Below, piece by piece: positions 35,482 through 44,144 of a stretch of 64,000 bases of DNA. Under the pieces are notes generated by a model, which was given only the letters and a program-made list of their open reading frames with translations, ran no database searches and was not told the origin of the DNA. The first letter of the stretch is position 1, and the number at the start of each line of letters is the position of its first letter. The translations under genes and the position numbers were made by a program. Location of the stretch: the NCBI RefSeq assembly GCF_025466085.1, contig NZ_JANLOD010000052.1, positions 30,759-94,758 of the forward strand. Direction: 5' to 3'. This stretch comes from Pseudomonas sp. 14P_8.1_Bac3. Its GTDB lineage: Bacteria > Pseudomonadota > Gammaproteobacteria > Pseudomonadales > Pseudomonadaceae.

Positions 35482-36458
35482 GCGGGAATGGCGACTTTAT
35501 CGAGCAATCGGTCCAGTACCTGGTCCGCCGTCACGCCATCCGCCACCGCGTCATAACTCAGTTGCAAACGATGCCGCAGCACCGGGTGCACCACCGCGCG
35601 GACATTGTCTGGCGAGACGAAATCCTGCCCCTGGAACCAGGCATCGGCGCGGGCGCAGCGGTCGAGGCCGATACCGCCCCGAGGGCTGGCGCCAATCGCG
35701 ATCCAGCGCCCCAAATCAGCGTCGTAGTCGGCCGGGTGGCGCGTGGCGTTGATCAGGTCGATCAGGTAGCGGTCGATGGCCGGGGACACGTGAATCGCGC
35801 TGACTTGCCGGCGCGCGGCGAAAATCACGTCCTGCGACAAGGCGAAACCTTGCACCGCTGCGGTCTTGGCTCCCGCTGCCACTTCTTCCTGGCGCAACAG
35901 CCGCAGCACCTGGCTCTCGTTTTCCGCGCTCGGGTAATCCAGCAGCACCTTCATCAGGAAACGGTCCATCTGCGCTTCCGGCAGCGGGTACGTGCCTTCC
36001 TGTTCGATGGGGTTTTGCGTCGCTACCACGATGAACAACTCCGGCAGCACATGGCTGTTGCCGGCCACGGTGATTTGCCGCTCTTCCATGGCTTCAAGCA
36101 ACGCCGCCTGAACCTTGGCCGGAGCGCGATTGATTTCGTCGGCCAGGATCAGGTTGCCGAACAGCGGGCCGGGCTGGAACCGGATCTCGTTCCTGCCGTC
36201 GATCTGGTGCAGGACCTCGGCGCCGGTGATGTCCGACGGCAGCAGGTCGGGGGTGAACTGGATGCGGCTCATCTTCGCGTCCAGATGCTTGGCCAACGCC
36301 TTGACCGTGCGGGTCTTGGCCAGGCCGGGCAGGCTTTCCAGGAGCAAATGACCATTGGCCAGGAGGCCGAGCAGGATCTGCCGGATGACGTGATCCTGGC
36401 CCAGCACCGCCTCGGCGATGCTGGCTTGCAGGGCATTAAGGTCGTCGAGTGCGCTCAT
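35478..36458 (-). CDS. MoxR-family AAA+ ATPase
   Basis: Cytoplasmic ATPase of 326 residues, a chaperone-like helper for the VWA proteins encoded after it. Walker A lies in LLESLPGLAKTRTVKAL (about 38-54), Walker B in LILADEINRAP (about 102-112), sensor I in IVVATQNPIEQEG, and the C-terminal lid has GASPRGG. The first Walker A glycine is Ser here, which is within MoxR variation. It lies 13 bases after the barrel gene at 36472 and overlaps the DUF58 gene by four. Confidence 0.93.
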   Translation of the reverse strand: MSALDDLNALQASIAEAVLGQDHVIRQILLGLLANGHLLLESLPGLAKTRTVKALAKHLDAKMSRIQFTPDLLPSDITGAEVLHQIDGRNEIRFQPGPLFGNLILADEINRAPAKVQAALLEAMEERQITVAGNSHVLPELFIVVATQNPIEQEGTYPLPEAQMDRFLMKVLLDYPSAENESQVLRLLRQEEVAAGAKTAAVQGFALSQDVIFAARRQVSAIHVSPAIDRYLIDLINATRHPADYDADLGRWIAIGASPRGGIGLDRCARADAWFQGQDFVSPDNVRAVVHPVLRHRLQLSYDAVADGVTADQVLDRLLDKVAIPA

Positions 36459-36471
36459 GGGCAGTCCTGGC

Positions 36472-37512
36472 TCAAAACATGAAAGTCGGAATGACGGGAA
36501 TGAATGACAGGCGAAAATTCCAGCGGCTGCTGATCAGGTCGTCCGGATGAATCGCCGAGTACTGGATTTCCCCGGAAATCCGCACCGGCAACTTGCCAAA
36601 ATTGAAGATCCGGCCGGCGCCGATGCCGATCGGGAAGGTCACCTTGTTGCCACCGTCGGCCTTCCAATTGACCGTGACGTTGGGCGTCATGCCGACCCGC
36701 CATTGTTCCGGGCCGGGGATGCTGCGCTGGATGAAGTACTGGACGTTGGTCAGGCTGACGTCCTTGCGTTTGCTGTCGCCGCCCACTGACCACCAATGCT
36801 GCGGGAACACGCCAAGGGTCCAGTCTTCGCCGAGGTACGCGGCGACGAAGGCCGGGCCCAGGGAATATTTGCCGGTGCCGAGCACGTCTTCTTCGGCCGT
36901 GGGGAACATCGCGGTCGGGCCGAAGCCCCAGACCATCTTGCCGCCCCCGGCGAAGCGAATCGGTTCCTTGGGCGAAAATACGCCGACGTAGGCCAGATCG
37001 CCGAAACCGCTGGTGCGGTCAAACGGGTCTTGTACCACCGAGGCGAAGTCGCCGCGGTCGTGCAGCAATTCATTGGGGCCCATGCCGATCAGGTTGCCGG
37101 CCTTACGATTGACCGGCGCGCTGACGTAGCTGATCGGCAGACGGTTGATCAGGTTCCAGTCCTCGCCAATGGAAATCGGGAAGGTCGGCATGAAACTGTA
37201 TTTGCCCAACATGCGCGTGCCGTTGCTGTGCGGCCCCTTGAGCGCGGTGTAGTCGAACTGGTTGAACAGCAGCACCAGATTGCCTACGGGGTTATCCATC
37301 AGTTTGGAGATTTGCTCGGTGGACGGCTCGCAACCGGCGGCCACGACTTTTTTCAGGTCGATGTCAAAGTCCTGTTGCAGACGGTGACAGGTCTCGGGAT
37401 CACCCTTGGTGACGGGCTGCACAGGTGTCCCACCGAGCACCGGCAAGTCAGCGGCACAGGTGATTCCGCTGAACAACACGCTGCATAAGGTCAATCTGGA
37501 ACCGATGGCCAT
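36472..37512 (-). CDS. Putative outer-membrane barrel (transporter-like) protein
   Basis: Exported protein of 346 residues: signal peptide (LTLCSVLFSGITCAADLP, cut about residue 20), then beta-strand-rich sequence ending in aromatic Phe (PVIPTFMF). The segments GFGDLAYVGVF and LGTGKYSLGPAFVAAYLG closely parallel LGTGKWQAGLAAVA in the product of the gene at 41383, so the two are probably distant paralogues. An AGGAGCGACCAGGG leader precedes the ATG. The pre-barrel region has a Cys pair (about 42 and 61). It sits directly upstream of moxR. Confidence 0.7.
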   Translation of the reverse strand: MAIGSRLTLCSVLFSGITCAADLPVLGGTPVQPVTKGDPETCHRLQQDFDIDLKKVVAAGCEPSTEQISKLMDNPVGNLVLLFNQFDYTALKGPHSNGTRMLGKYSFMPTFPISIGEDWNLINRLPISYVSAPVNRKAGNLIGMGPNELLHDRGDFASVVQDPFDRTSGFGDLAYVGVFSPKEPIRFAGGGKMVWGFGPTAMFPTAEEDVLGTGKYSLGPAFVAAYLGEDWTLGVFPQHWWSVGGDSKRKDVSLTNVQYFIQRSIPGPEQWRVGMTPNVTVNWKADGGNKVTFPIGIGAGRIFNFGKLPVRISGEIQYSAIHPDDLISSRWNFRLSFIPVIPTFMF

Positions 37513-37525
37513 CCCTGGTCGCTCC

Positions 37526-38482
37526 TTAGAAAAACGCCAGCGTCAGGTTGATGGCAATACCATTGCCTTCCGGACGGTTCTTGGTGTCGAACTCCGGCAC
37601 CCAGCGGGCGCTGACGCTGGCCTGAGCGTCGTTGAACTTGCCTGCCCAGCCGATCACCGGCCCGGCACCCACCGAGCGACCGCGAAAGCCACCGAGTGCA
37701 TCGGCGGTATCGCCTTTGTCGTCCGTGATCTGCTGAACATAACCACCGACAATCCCGGCGCTCCAGCCATTGCCAAAGCCGTGGGTCCATAGCGCATCGA
37801 GGGTGAAAATGTTGCCGTTGCGATAATCCGTTGCGTCGTTTTCGGTGTAGAACTCCAGGCCGCTCGACAAGGTAAATTCACCGCCCTTGCCATCCAGATG
37901 GGTGAACGCCACGGTGGGCATGAAGGTGTAGGTATTCTGGCCGGGGTTGGCCAGGCGATCATCGTTATAGGCACCGGTCGGCACGTAGATCGGCAGGGAA
38001 AACGAGATATGGTTGAGCTGATCGAAGTGATAGCCGGCGGCGATCGGTGTTACCAGCATGTCGGCGAATTGCGTCCCGCTGTCTTCGGTGCCGAGGGTCC
38101 GGCCGCGTGGCCCGGTGATACTGATGTTGACGTCGGTGTACTGCACCGGTACGCCGATGGCCGACGCGTAGTTCCAGCGCCCTTTGCCGGTGTCCCAGAC
38201 GTGGGTGAAGTTGGCCATGGTGTAGGAGACCTTCATGTCCAGATCCGCACCGATTTCACCAACAATTGGCACACCCTTGCCGCCCTTCAGGTCACCGTCG
38301 TACCAGATGCTGGTAAAGGACATGACCCAGCCCGGCTCTGGCGGCACGACCCCGGCGTTGGAAAACACCTGTTGCCCGGTGATCGGCCGGCCCACACCGC
38401 CCTCGGCGGCGAGTACCGCCGGACTGCCGCCGAGCACGCACAGGGCCAGTAAAGGACGCACAACATAAGGCTTGACCATCAC
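37526..38482 (-). CDS. SphA/MetA-like outer-membrane porin
   Basis: 318-residue exported beta-barrel: signal peptide (LLALCVLGGSPAVLAAEGG), then alternating strands, e.g. GWVMSFTSIWYDGDLKGGKG, YHFDQLNHISFSLPIYVPTG and NDDRLANPGQNTYTFMP, ending in INLTLAFF. The pattern matches the SphA/phenol-degradation MetA transporter family, which passes small, often hydrophobic compounds. It is 13 bases from one barrel gene and 9 from a DUF1254 gene in the same operon. The cargo is unknown. Confidence 0.78.
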   Translation of the reverse strand: MMVKPYVVRPLLALCVLGGSPAVLAAEGGVGRPITGQQVFSNAGVVPPEPGWVMSFTSIWYDGDLKGGKGVPIVGEIGADLDMKVSYTMANFTHVWDTGKGRWNYASAIGVPVQYTDVNISITGPRGRTLGTEDSGTQFADMLVTPIAAGYHFDQLNHISFSLPIYVPTGAYNDDRLANPGQNTYTFMPTVAFTHLDGKGGEFTLSSGLEFYTENDATDYRNGNIFTLDALWTHGFGNGWSAGIVGGYVQQITDDKGDTADALGGFRGRSVGAGPVIGWAGKFNDAQASVSARWVPEFDTKNRPEGNGIAINLTLAFF

Positions 38483-38491
38483 TGACTCCGC

Positions 38492-39895
38492 TTACGGTTT
38501 TTGTGAAGTGACCGGAGTCAGCAACGGCATTTTCCATTCGCCGCTGGTGACTTCCGGTTTGGGCAGGTACAGGCGCAAGACACCGTAGAACGGCCCGTTC
38601 GGTGCCGGCAGCCAGTTGCTCTGCAAGTCCTTGGCCGGCGCTTTGCGCTGTACGTAAAGGGTCAGCCCACCGTCAGCGTCGAGCTTGAGGTCGGGCAGCA
38701 TCCGCGAGTTGATCAGGTAGCGATTCAGCGGGTTGGCGACCAGCAACTTGTTCTTGCCGTCGTACATCGTCAGCGACCAGAACGCGTCGGCCGGGGGCAG
38801 GGCGCCTTTGTCGAAATGCAGGGTGTAGTCGTGTTTCGAGGCATCAACCGGCTGGCCGTCCTTGTCGACGAAGTAGCCGATGTAATTCGCCTCTTCCGCG
38901 GAGTTGCCGAAGATCCCCATATTGGCGCCGGCGTAGCGGTACAAATAGTTGCCGTTGAGGTGGTCACGGGTGCCGAACAGGTCGCCACTGCTGACCTGAT
39001 GTGTGTCTACCTTGTCCTTCTTGAACTGAGCGAATTCGGCCTTGGCGTCGGCAATGCCGTCCTCCAGGGCTTTGCGCTGGCTGGCCGGCAGTTCGTTGGG
39101 CTTGAAAGGCTTGCCGGCTTCGATACCGATTTTGGCGAAGCGCGCCAGCAGGTCCTTTTCCGCGTCCTGGGCCGGGGCGAACGACAGCATGAAATTCAGG
39201 TAGCGGAACATCTCCGGGGTGTCGCTCATGGTCGGCGTCGGTTTCGGCCAGTCGATGGCCGGCGCGGCGGGCGGCGCCTTCTGTTTGATATAGCGACTCA
39301 GTGGCTCGACCTTGTAGCCCTTCTGAATTTCCTTGACCTTGCCCAGGTCCTTTTCATCGAACAACTGCGTGCGATACAGCGCATAGGCAATGTTGGTTTC
39401 ACTGCGCAGCAAACGGTCGATTTCAATCGGCTGCTGCCCCTGCCAGTTCGGCCCGGCAATCATGAAGTGCCCACCGTTGTTGCCGGTGCTGCGGGTGCCC
39501 AGGTAGGCAAAGTTCTGCGTGTAGGCATCGATCAGTTGCACCGAGTAGTAACGGTGCTCGTCGATGGGCGGCAGGGTCAGCACCACCGGTTCGGCGCGCA
39601 GGTCCAGCCAGACGAAGGAATAGGGTGTGTCGGCGTTGGGCGTGACGAATGCGGTGTCCTTGGCGGTAAAGGCTTTGGCGGTATTGCCGATCTGGTTAAA
39701 AGGCGCCTTGAAATTCGGACTCTTCTTGTCGACCGCCTGGGTATAGAGGGTCTTGTACATCTCTACCACGGGATATCCATACAAATAGGCTTCCTTGGCG
39801 ATGCCCCGGGCTTCTTCTGGCGTGGCGGTGAAATCGGCCCAAACGCTCGTGCTCAGCGAGAGCGAGAGGGCAGTGAGCAGCAAGCGGTTATTCAT
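38492..39895 (-). CDS. DUF1254/DUF1214 domain protein A
   Basis: Exported protein of 467 residues with a signal peptide (LLLTALSLSLSTSVWADFT, cut about residue 21). The DUF1254 part (about 30-180) has AKEAYLYGYPVVEMYKTLY and FVTPNADTPYSFVWLDL. The C-terminal DUF1214 part (about 340-450) has ADAFWSLTMYDGKNKLLV and FYGVLRLYLPKPE. These domains are common in exported proteins, but the enzymatic role is unknown. It is paired with a second DUF1254 gene 26 bases upstream. Confidence 0.9.
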   Translation of the reverse strand: MNNRLLLTALSLSLSTSVWADFTATPEEARGIAKEAYLYGYPVVEMYKTLYTQAVDKKSPNFKAPFNQIGNTAKAFTAKDTAFVTPNADTPYSFVWLDLRAEPVVLTLPPIDEHRYYSVQLIDAYTQNFAYLGTRSTGNNGGHFMIAGPNWQGQQPIEIDRLLRSETNIAYALYRTQLFDEKDLGKVKEIQKGYKVEPLSRYIKQKAPPAAPAIDWPKPTPTMSDTPEMFRYLNFMLSFAPAQDAEKDLLARFAKIGIEAGKPFKPNELPASQRKALEDGIADAKAEFAQFKKDKVDTHQVSSGDLFGTRDHLNGNYLYRYAGANMGIFGNSAEEANYIGYFVDKDGQPVDASKHDYTLHFDKGALPPADAFWSLTMYDGKNKLLVANPLNRYLINSRMLPDLKLDADGGLTLYVQRKAPAKDLQSNWLPAPNGPFYGVLRLYLPKPEVTSGEWKMPLLTPVTSQKP

Positions 39896-39921
39896 AAAAC
39901 TTCCTTATCAATCCCTGGACG

Positions 39922-41373
39922 TCATTCCACGGCCGTGATGTCGTCGAGTTTCCAGCTCTTGTCAAAGTAGGCTTCGGTCGGCGCATACAAGCGGAAGTAG
40001 CTGAACCAGTGTTTGCCCGGCAGGGTTTGTACCCAGTTGTTTTCGAAGCCTTGAGGCGCGGTCGGGCCGAAGTACAGGTCCACCGAGCCGTCGGCGTTTT
40101 TCTTCAGGTCCTGGCGGGACGACAGATCGGCTTTGCGTTGCGGGTTGTCGATCAGGCAGCGACTGTCGATGTCATACACCGTCATCGACCAGAACTGCTT
40201 GGCCGGGGGATTGGCGCCGACGTGCAGGCGATAGCTTTTGCCGCCGTCGAGCCAGTTACCCTTGGCGTCGGTGTAGGCGCCCAGGTAGGTCTGGCCCAGG
40301 CCAGGTGTTTTGGAGACCATGCCCTTGGTATTGGTGACGGCTTCGTAGAACCAGGCGCTGCGCTCCCATAACTGGTCGTAATAGGCCACGCGCTGCGATG
40401 GTTCGCTGATGTTCAATACCGTGTCCCACTGGCGGTCTTTCCAATACTGCGAGTCGGGGAAACGCTTGGCGAAGGTGTTGGCCTTGGCGATCAGTTCGCC
40501 CACCTGCGCCCCTTGTTCCAGTGCCTTGCGCTGGTTGTCGTTGGGATTGAACGGCTTGTCCTTCTCGATGCCCAGGCTGGCGAGCATGGCCATGTAGAAG
40601 CGATCGCGTTCATTGACCGGCTCTTTCTGGATGATCTGGTGCAAACGCTCCCAGTACGCGAGGCCGCGTGGCTGGGTGCCTGACCAGGCTTTGCCGCCGG
40701 GGGAAAGCAGCCGGGTTTTATCCGGCGTGGCGCGTTTGGCGTACGGGTACATCTTGAATTGCTCGACCAGCGCCTTGCCTTTCGCCGGGTCTGGGTCGAG
40801 GACGCGGAAACCCACCAGCACGTTCATGGTTTCCGATTTGGCCAGGTAGTACTTGCCGGCGTCGGCCGGTGGTTCCGCTCCCGGTGGCAGCACCAGGTAC
40901 TTGCCGCCCTTGCCTTTGTCCGGGCCGGTCTGGCCCATGTCGATGATCGCCCTCTGCCAGAAATCGCCGACGCCTCCCGCAGTCGGGCCGGGCGGCAGTT
41001 CGATCACCAGCGGACCGGTCTCATTGAGGTCGACGAAGCCGAGAATGTAAGGGGTGGTGGCGTTGGCGGTGATCACGCCGAGTTTGTCTTCGTAAGTGTC
41101 GAGCACCATCAGGTCGCCGCTTTTGGCGCCGAGCTTGTCACGAAATTCTGCCTGCCACTGGGCGTAGGACACCAGCGGCAACGCCCACAGATAACTCTGG
41201 GTAGCCTGCTGGAAATCCAGCTCGGCATACAGTGTCGGAATGGCGTCGTGGGCCGGCAGTTCGCCTTCCATCGAGATCTGGCCGATACGTGTATCGAGCT
41301 CCTGCGCCCCGACGCCGCAGCTGACAAACATGCTCATCAGGCTGAAACCGGCTGCGCGAATTGCACCGTGCAT
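39922..41373 (-). CDS. DUF1254/DUF1214 domain protein B
   Basis: Exported protein of 483 residues: signal peptide (AAGFSLMSMFVSCGVGAQEL), DUF1254 part with TQSYLWALPLVSYAQWQ and ITANATTPYILGFVDL, and C-terminal DUF1214 part with AKQFWSMTVYDIDSRCLI and HWFSYFRLYAPTEAYFD. It is clearly related to, but well diverged from, the neighbouring DUF1254 protein A. It is the second gene of the long operon, 9 bases after the barrel gene at 41383. No catalytic motif is recognised. Confidence 0.9.
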   Translation of the reverse strand: MHGAIRAAGFSLMSMFVSCGVGAQELDTRIGQISMEGELPAHDAIPTLYAELDFQQATQSYLWALPLVSYAQWQAEFRDKLGAKSGDLMVLDTYEDKLGVITANATTPYILGFVDLNETGPLVIELPPGPTAGGVGDFWQRAIIDMGQTGPDKGKGGKYLVLPPGAEPPADAGKYYLAKSETMNVLVGFRVLDPDPAKGKALVEQFKMYPYAKRATPDKTRLLSPGGKAWSGTQPRGLAYWERLHQIIQKEPVNERDRFYMAMLASLGIEKDKPFNPNDNQRKALEQGAQVGELIAKANTFAKRFPDSQYWKDRQWDTVLNISEPSQRVAYYDQLWERSAWFYEAVTNTKGMVSKTPGLGQTYLGAYTDAKGNWLDGGKSYRLHVGANPPAKQFWSMTVYDIDSRCLIDNPQRKADLSSRQDLKKNADGSVDLYFGPTAPQGFENNWVQTLPGKHWFSYFRLYAPTEAYFDKSWKLDDITAVE

Positions 41374-41382
41374 AGCGAATCC

Positions 41383-42174
41383 TTATTTGCCAAACGTGAC
41401 GTTGATCCCGGCGAACAGCGTGAACTGCGGCAGGCCATCGCCTTTGCGCTCGACGGTCCACTGCGGCTCGATAAAGGCGTTGAGGATATTGGAGCCGGAT
41501 TTCCACACTTTGCCGCCACCCAAACCGAGGGGGATGTAGTGGGTGTCGTTCTTCAGGTCGAAAGTCCAGGTCCCCGTGGACCGCAAGTACCAGCCTTTAT
41601 CGAGGTTATGAATGATGAAGGGTTGGAGGGTGGCCGTTTCCACATGCACCCGATCGCTGTCGCCGGCGAAAGAGCTCTGGTATTGCACCAGGGCCCCGAG
41701 CAAACCACGGGGCGAAGAATCAATCGCCACCGCCGCCAGCCCTGCTTGCCATTTGCCGGTACCGAGTTCGTCCTTGTCGGCGGTAGGCGCGGTGATCTGC
41801 GGACCGATGCCGAGCTGCACGCCATCGGTCTTGAGCAGGAAGATATCGAACAGGTTCAGGTCGCCCAATCCGGTGCTGTACCCCCCGTGCGGGTCGGGGC
41901 GGGTGCTCATGGGCACGGTCGCACGCAGCAATTGCGGAACGCCAATGAAGTCATTGGGCGCGATCGGCAGCGTGCCGCGGACCAGCAAGTCGTTGGTGTG
42001 GGCGTTGGAGTCGTAAAGTTTCGGGGTGTAGTAGTCCTGCAGGTTCATCCCCGGTGCGAGGTTCAGCGGGTTGTTACTTTTGTTGGCAGTGTCGGCGTTG
42101 TCCGCATGGGCACAAACGGCAGACGTTATTGAAGCCGCCAGCAAGAAGGCGTTCGCTCCCGAATGTTTTGACAT
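41383..42174 (-). CDS. Putative outer-membrane barrel protein, first gene of operon
   Basis: 263-residue exported protein. After a signal peptide (FLLAASITSAVCAHADNAD) come beta-rich segments such as GLGDLNLFDIFLLKTDGV, LGTGKWQAGLAAVAID and WTFDLKNDTHYIPLGLGGG; it ends FAGINVTFGK. It resembles the transporter-like barrel at 36472 and similar small outer-membrane proteins. It is the first gene of the - strand operon that runs to 27307. Confidence 0.72.
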   Translation of the reverse strand: MSKHSGANAFLLAASITSAVCAHADNADTANKSNNPLNLAPGMNLQDYYTPKLYDSNAHTNDLLVRGTLPIAPNDFIGVPQLLRATVPMSTRPDPHGGYSTGLGDLNLFDIFLLKTDGVQLGIGPQITAPTADKDELGTGKWQAGLAAVAIDSSPRGLLGALVQYQSSFAGDSDRVHVETATLQPFIIHNLDKGWYLRSTGTWTFDLKNDTHYIPLGLGGGKVWKSGSNILNAFIEPQWTVERKGDGLPQFTLFAGINVTFGK

Positions 42175-42382
42175 GATTCCCCGTTTCCTTGGTGGCTCAT
42201 TGGCATACTCGGCACTTGGCGGCCGTTACTCCGTAATCTCTTTCCTATCAAGCCTGTAGGACACGTCTGTAGAACTTAGCAGCTCATGTGGGGTTCGCCA
42301 GTCGAAAGCGTTAACTCGTTGGTATTTCGATCATTTCCTGCGCCGAGGGTGGGCGCGATTCGTTGAAATCGGTATGCGATAA
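42175..42382. other. Intergenic region upstream of the - strand operon
   Basis: No gene is seen. It should contain the promoter for the operon beginning at 42174, but no clear boxes were assigned. Base composition becomes more AT-rich toward the pyocin remnant. Confidence 0.4.
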
Positions 42383-42866
42383 CTATGTACCGCACCTGAT
42401 CCTTTTAACCTCGACAAAATCAGCATCAAGGCGCCGAACAGCACAGAAGGATGGTTGGGGATAGTCCCTGCGGTTGTCCCTTGGCCCATCCCGCCGGCCA
42501 GCAGTTGGAAGCCTTTGGTTCCACCGGGCAGCGAGCATATTGGCTCGACGACTTCGCCGATCACGCCCACCGATCCGTTGATTTATCCCGGCAGCCCCGC
42601 CGTCCCCGTCCTACCGCCAAACCAGACGTTTCCGGCTGTTGACGAGGGGGAGAGTAGTGCGAGTATTCCCAGGTTTCCGGGGGACATGGAGCTGCCTTCG
42701 CCGGATGCGTTGTTTCGTGATCGGCGGGATGATCCAGGTGTCACAGCCGAGGCAGGGCGGGCAGTTTCAGAGGTGTGGTTGGGTGAAGCTGCGCGTGGAG
42801 ATGGGGGCGCCTGTTTCATTACAGATTGCCTATACAGCTGCACAAGGAAGGAATCATGATCTTTAA
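42383..42866 (+). pseudogene. S-type pyocin remnant lacking its nuclease domain
   Basis: An open frame from 42383 (after a TAA at 42380) reads pyocin-like linker sequence without a convincing start: STEGWLGIVPAVVPWPIPPA, HIGSTTSPITPTDPLIYPG, VLPPNQTFPA and LFRDRRDDPGV, then SEVWLGEAARGDG. At a run of five G (42803-42807) the homologous frame shifts by one base: GAPVSLQIA continues in the other frame, matching GAPVPSQIA of nuclease pyocins. There the pyocin sequence stops, about 25 bases before the immunity start. The cytotoxic domain of about 130 residues is therefore missing, and the front of the toxin is gone too. Confidence 0.7.
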
Positions 42867-43131
42867 AGAGAAGCTGGAAAACTATACTGAATCGGAGTTT
42901 TTATCCTTCTTACAAGGATTTACCGATTATCCCGCGGGGTTGAAGGGAAAAGCGCTGGAGGCATATCTGGACCATCTTCTTTCGCACTTCGAACTCATAA
43001 CGGAACACCCGGACCGCTCAGATGTCATCTTCTACCCAAAGGAAGGTCAGGAAGACAGCCCCGAAGGCATCTTGAAGACCGTCAAAGAATGGCGTGCAGC
43101 CGATAACAAGCCCGGCTTCAAACCGGAATAA
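42856..43131 (+). CDS. Colicin/pyocin DNase immunity protein
   Basis: 91-residue cytoplasmic inhibitor of colicin E-type/S-type pyocin nucleases. Family features are clear: LENYTESEFLSFLQGF near the start, DRSDVIFYPKEGQEDSPEGI in the toxin-contact region (IFYP in place of the usual IYYP), and VKEWRAADNKPGFKPE at the end. Length fits Im2/Im8/Im9-type proteins. AAGGAAGG sits just before the ATG. The gene looks intact although the toxin gene before it is broken, so it is an orphan immunity gene that could still protect against a related pyocin. Its codon use is AT-richer than its neighbours, a sign of transfer. Confidence 0.92.
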   Translation: MIFKEKLENYTESEFLSFLQGFTDYPAGLKGKALEAYLDHLLSHFELITEHPDRSDVIFYPKEGQEDSPEGILKTVKEWRAADNKPGFKPE

Positions 43132-43224
43132 TCCATCTCGTTGACAACTTGACCGCACGTGCTCAGAACCGGGCAGGTGCCATTGTCCTCGACGGTTTGT
43201 AAAAGAGATTCAAGGAAGAACCCA

Positions 43225-43449
43225 ATGGAACTCAAATCAACACTTAGTCAGGAAAGCCATGTTCCGGACGCCCCGGCGCGGTCAAAACGTTTGGGCCATA
43301 TATATTCGTCACCGGTGCCGGCAATTGAAGTTGTTTCCGGTGATGGGCAAAACGTCGAGCCTGATGACTACATCGTGGTGTTTCCTGCAAGCTCAGGGCT
43401 TGATCCGCTTTACGTCGTGCTCAGCAATGAACGTGAATCTTCGGTTTGA
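43225..43449 (+). CDS. Small ORF carrying a pyocin S-domain fragment
   Basis: 74-residue frame with AAGGAAGAACCCA before the ATG. The C-terminal half, DDYIVVFPASSGLDPLYVVL, matches the end of the pyocin S translocation domain (typically VVFPxDSGxxPLYVV). The N-terminal part, VPDAPARSKRLGHIY, is not recognised. It has no toxin or receptor domain, so it is probably a leftover exon-like fragment of another S-type pyocin gene, though it could be expressed as a small protein. Confidence 0.6.
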   Translation: MELKSTLSQESHVPDAPARSKRLGHIYSSPVPAIEVVSGDGQNVEPDDYIVVFPASSGLDPLYVVLSNERESSV

Positions 43450-43520
43450 TCCATCAATCGGGCGATCACGTCCGATGCAGACGTGATCGCACCGCGCTTG
43501 CGCCAACCGATCTGGGAAGG

Positions 43521-43940
43521 TCAGCCTCTCTTTCCAAACGCCCGCTCTTCCTGCTCCCGCAACTCTGGCGTGAGCTCGGCACCAAAATCGTCCAGTTCAA
43601 ACACCTGGCGGATTTCGATCTCGGATTCGGTGCCCGGCATCGGGTTCGGGCAGCGCTTGACCCAGTCGATGGCTTCATCCTTGGACTTAACCTGCCACAG
43701 CCAGAACCCGGCGATCAGCTCCTTGGTTTCGGCGAACGGGCCGTCGATGACCGAGCGCTTGTCGCCGGAAAAGCGCACGCGGGCCCCTTTACTGCTAGGG
43801 TGCAGGCCTTCGCCCGCAAGCAGGATCCCGGCCTTGGCCAGCTCTTCGTTGTAGTTGCCCATCGCCGTCAGCAGCTCTTCGCTGGGCATGACGCCGGCCT
43901 CGGAATCGGCGCTGGCTTTGATGATGATCATGAAACGCAT
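43521..43940 (-). CDS. YciI-family (DGPF-domain) protein
   Basis: Cytoplasmic protein of 139 residues with the signature DGPFAETKELIAGFW (about 69-83) and an N-terminal MRFMIIIKASADSEAG strand-turn typical of YciI/DGPF proteins. These are dimeric ferredoxin-like folds often encoded beside ECF sigma factors; none is here. The ATG at 43940 is preferred over a longer frame because GCGGAGAG lies at a good distance and the domain starts at once. Function unknown. Confidence 0.88.
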   Translation of the reverse strand: MRFMIIIKASADSEAGVMPSEELLTAMGNYNEELAKAGILLAGEGLHPSSKGARVRFSGDKRSVIDGPFAETKELIAGFWLWQVKSKDEAIDWVKRCPNPMPGTESEIEIRQVFELDDFGAELTPELREQEERAFGKRG

Positions 43941-44144
43941 GGTGGTCTCTCCGCTGGATTGGAATGATTCACTGTATGGTCGATTGGTGATTAGCCAATT
44001 CGACATGTTGCGGTGATTTAAATATCACCGCAGGTCTGCGGCGACTGTTCACAATTTGTGTCCGCCCATAGGTCGCCGGAGCGTTTCGTGGTTAACTTCT
44101 GCCTCTTCACCCTTTCTACAACAACGTTCAGAAGGACTCCGTTC

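Noticed and set aside
42451..42866. A complete small protein just before the immunity gene
   Set aside because: The frame has no convincing start, and it matches the linker of S-type pyocins with a frameshift, so it is better explained as a remnant.
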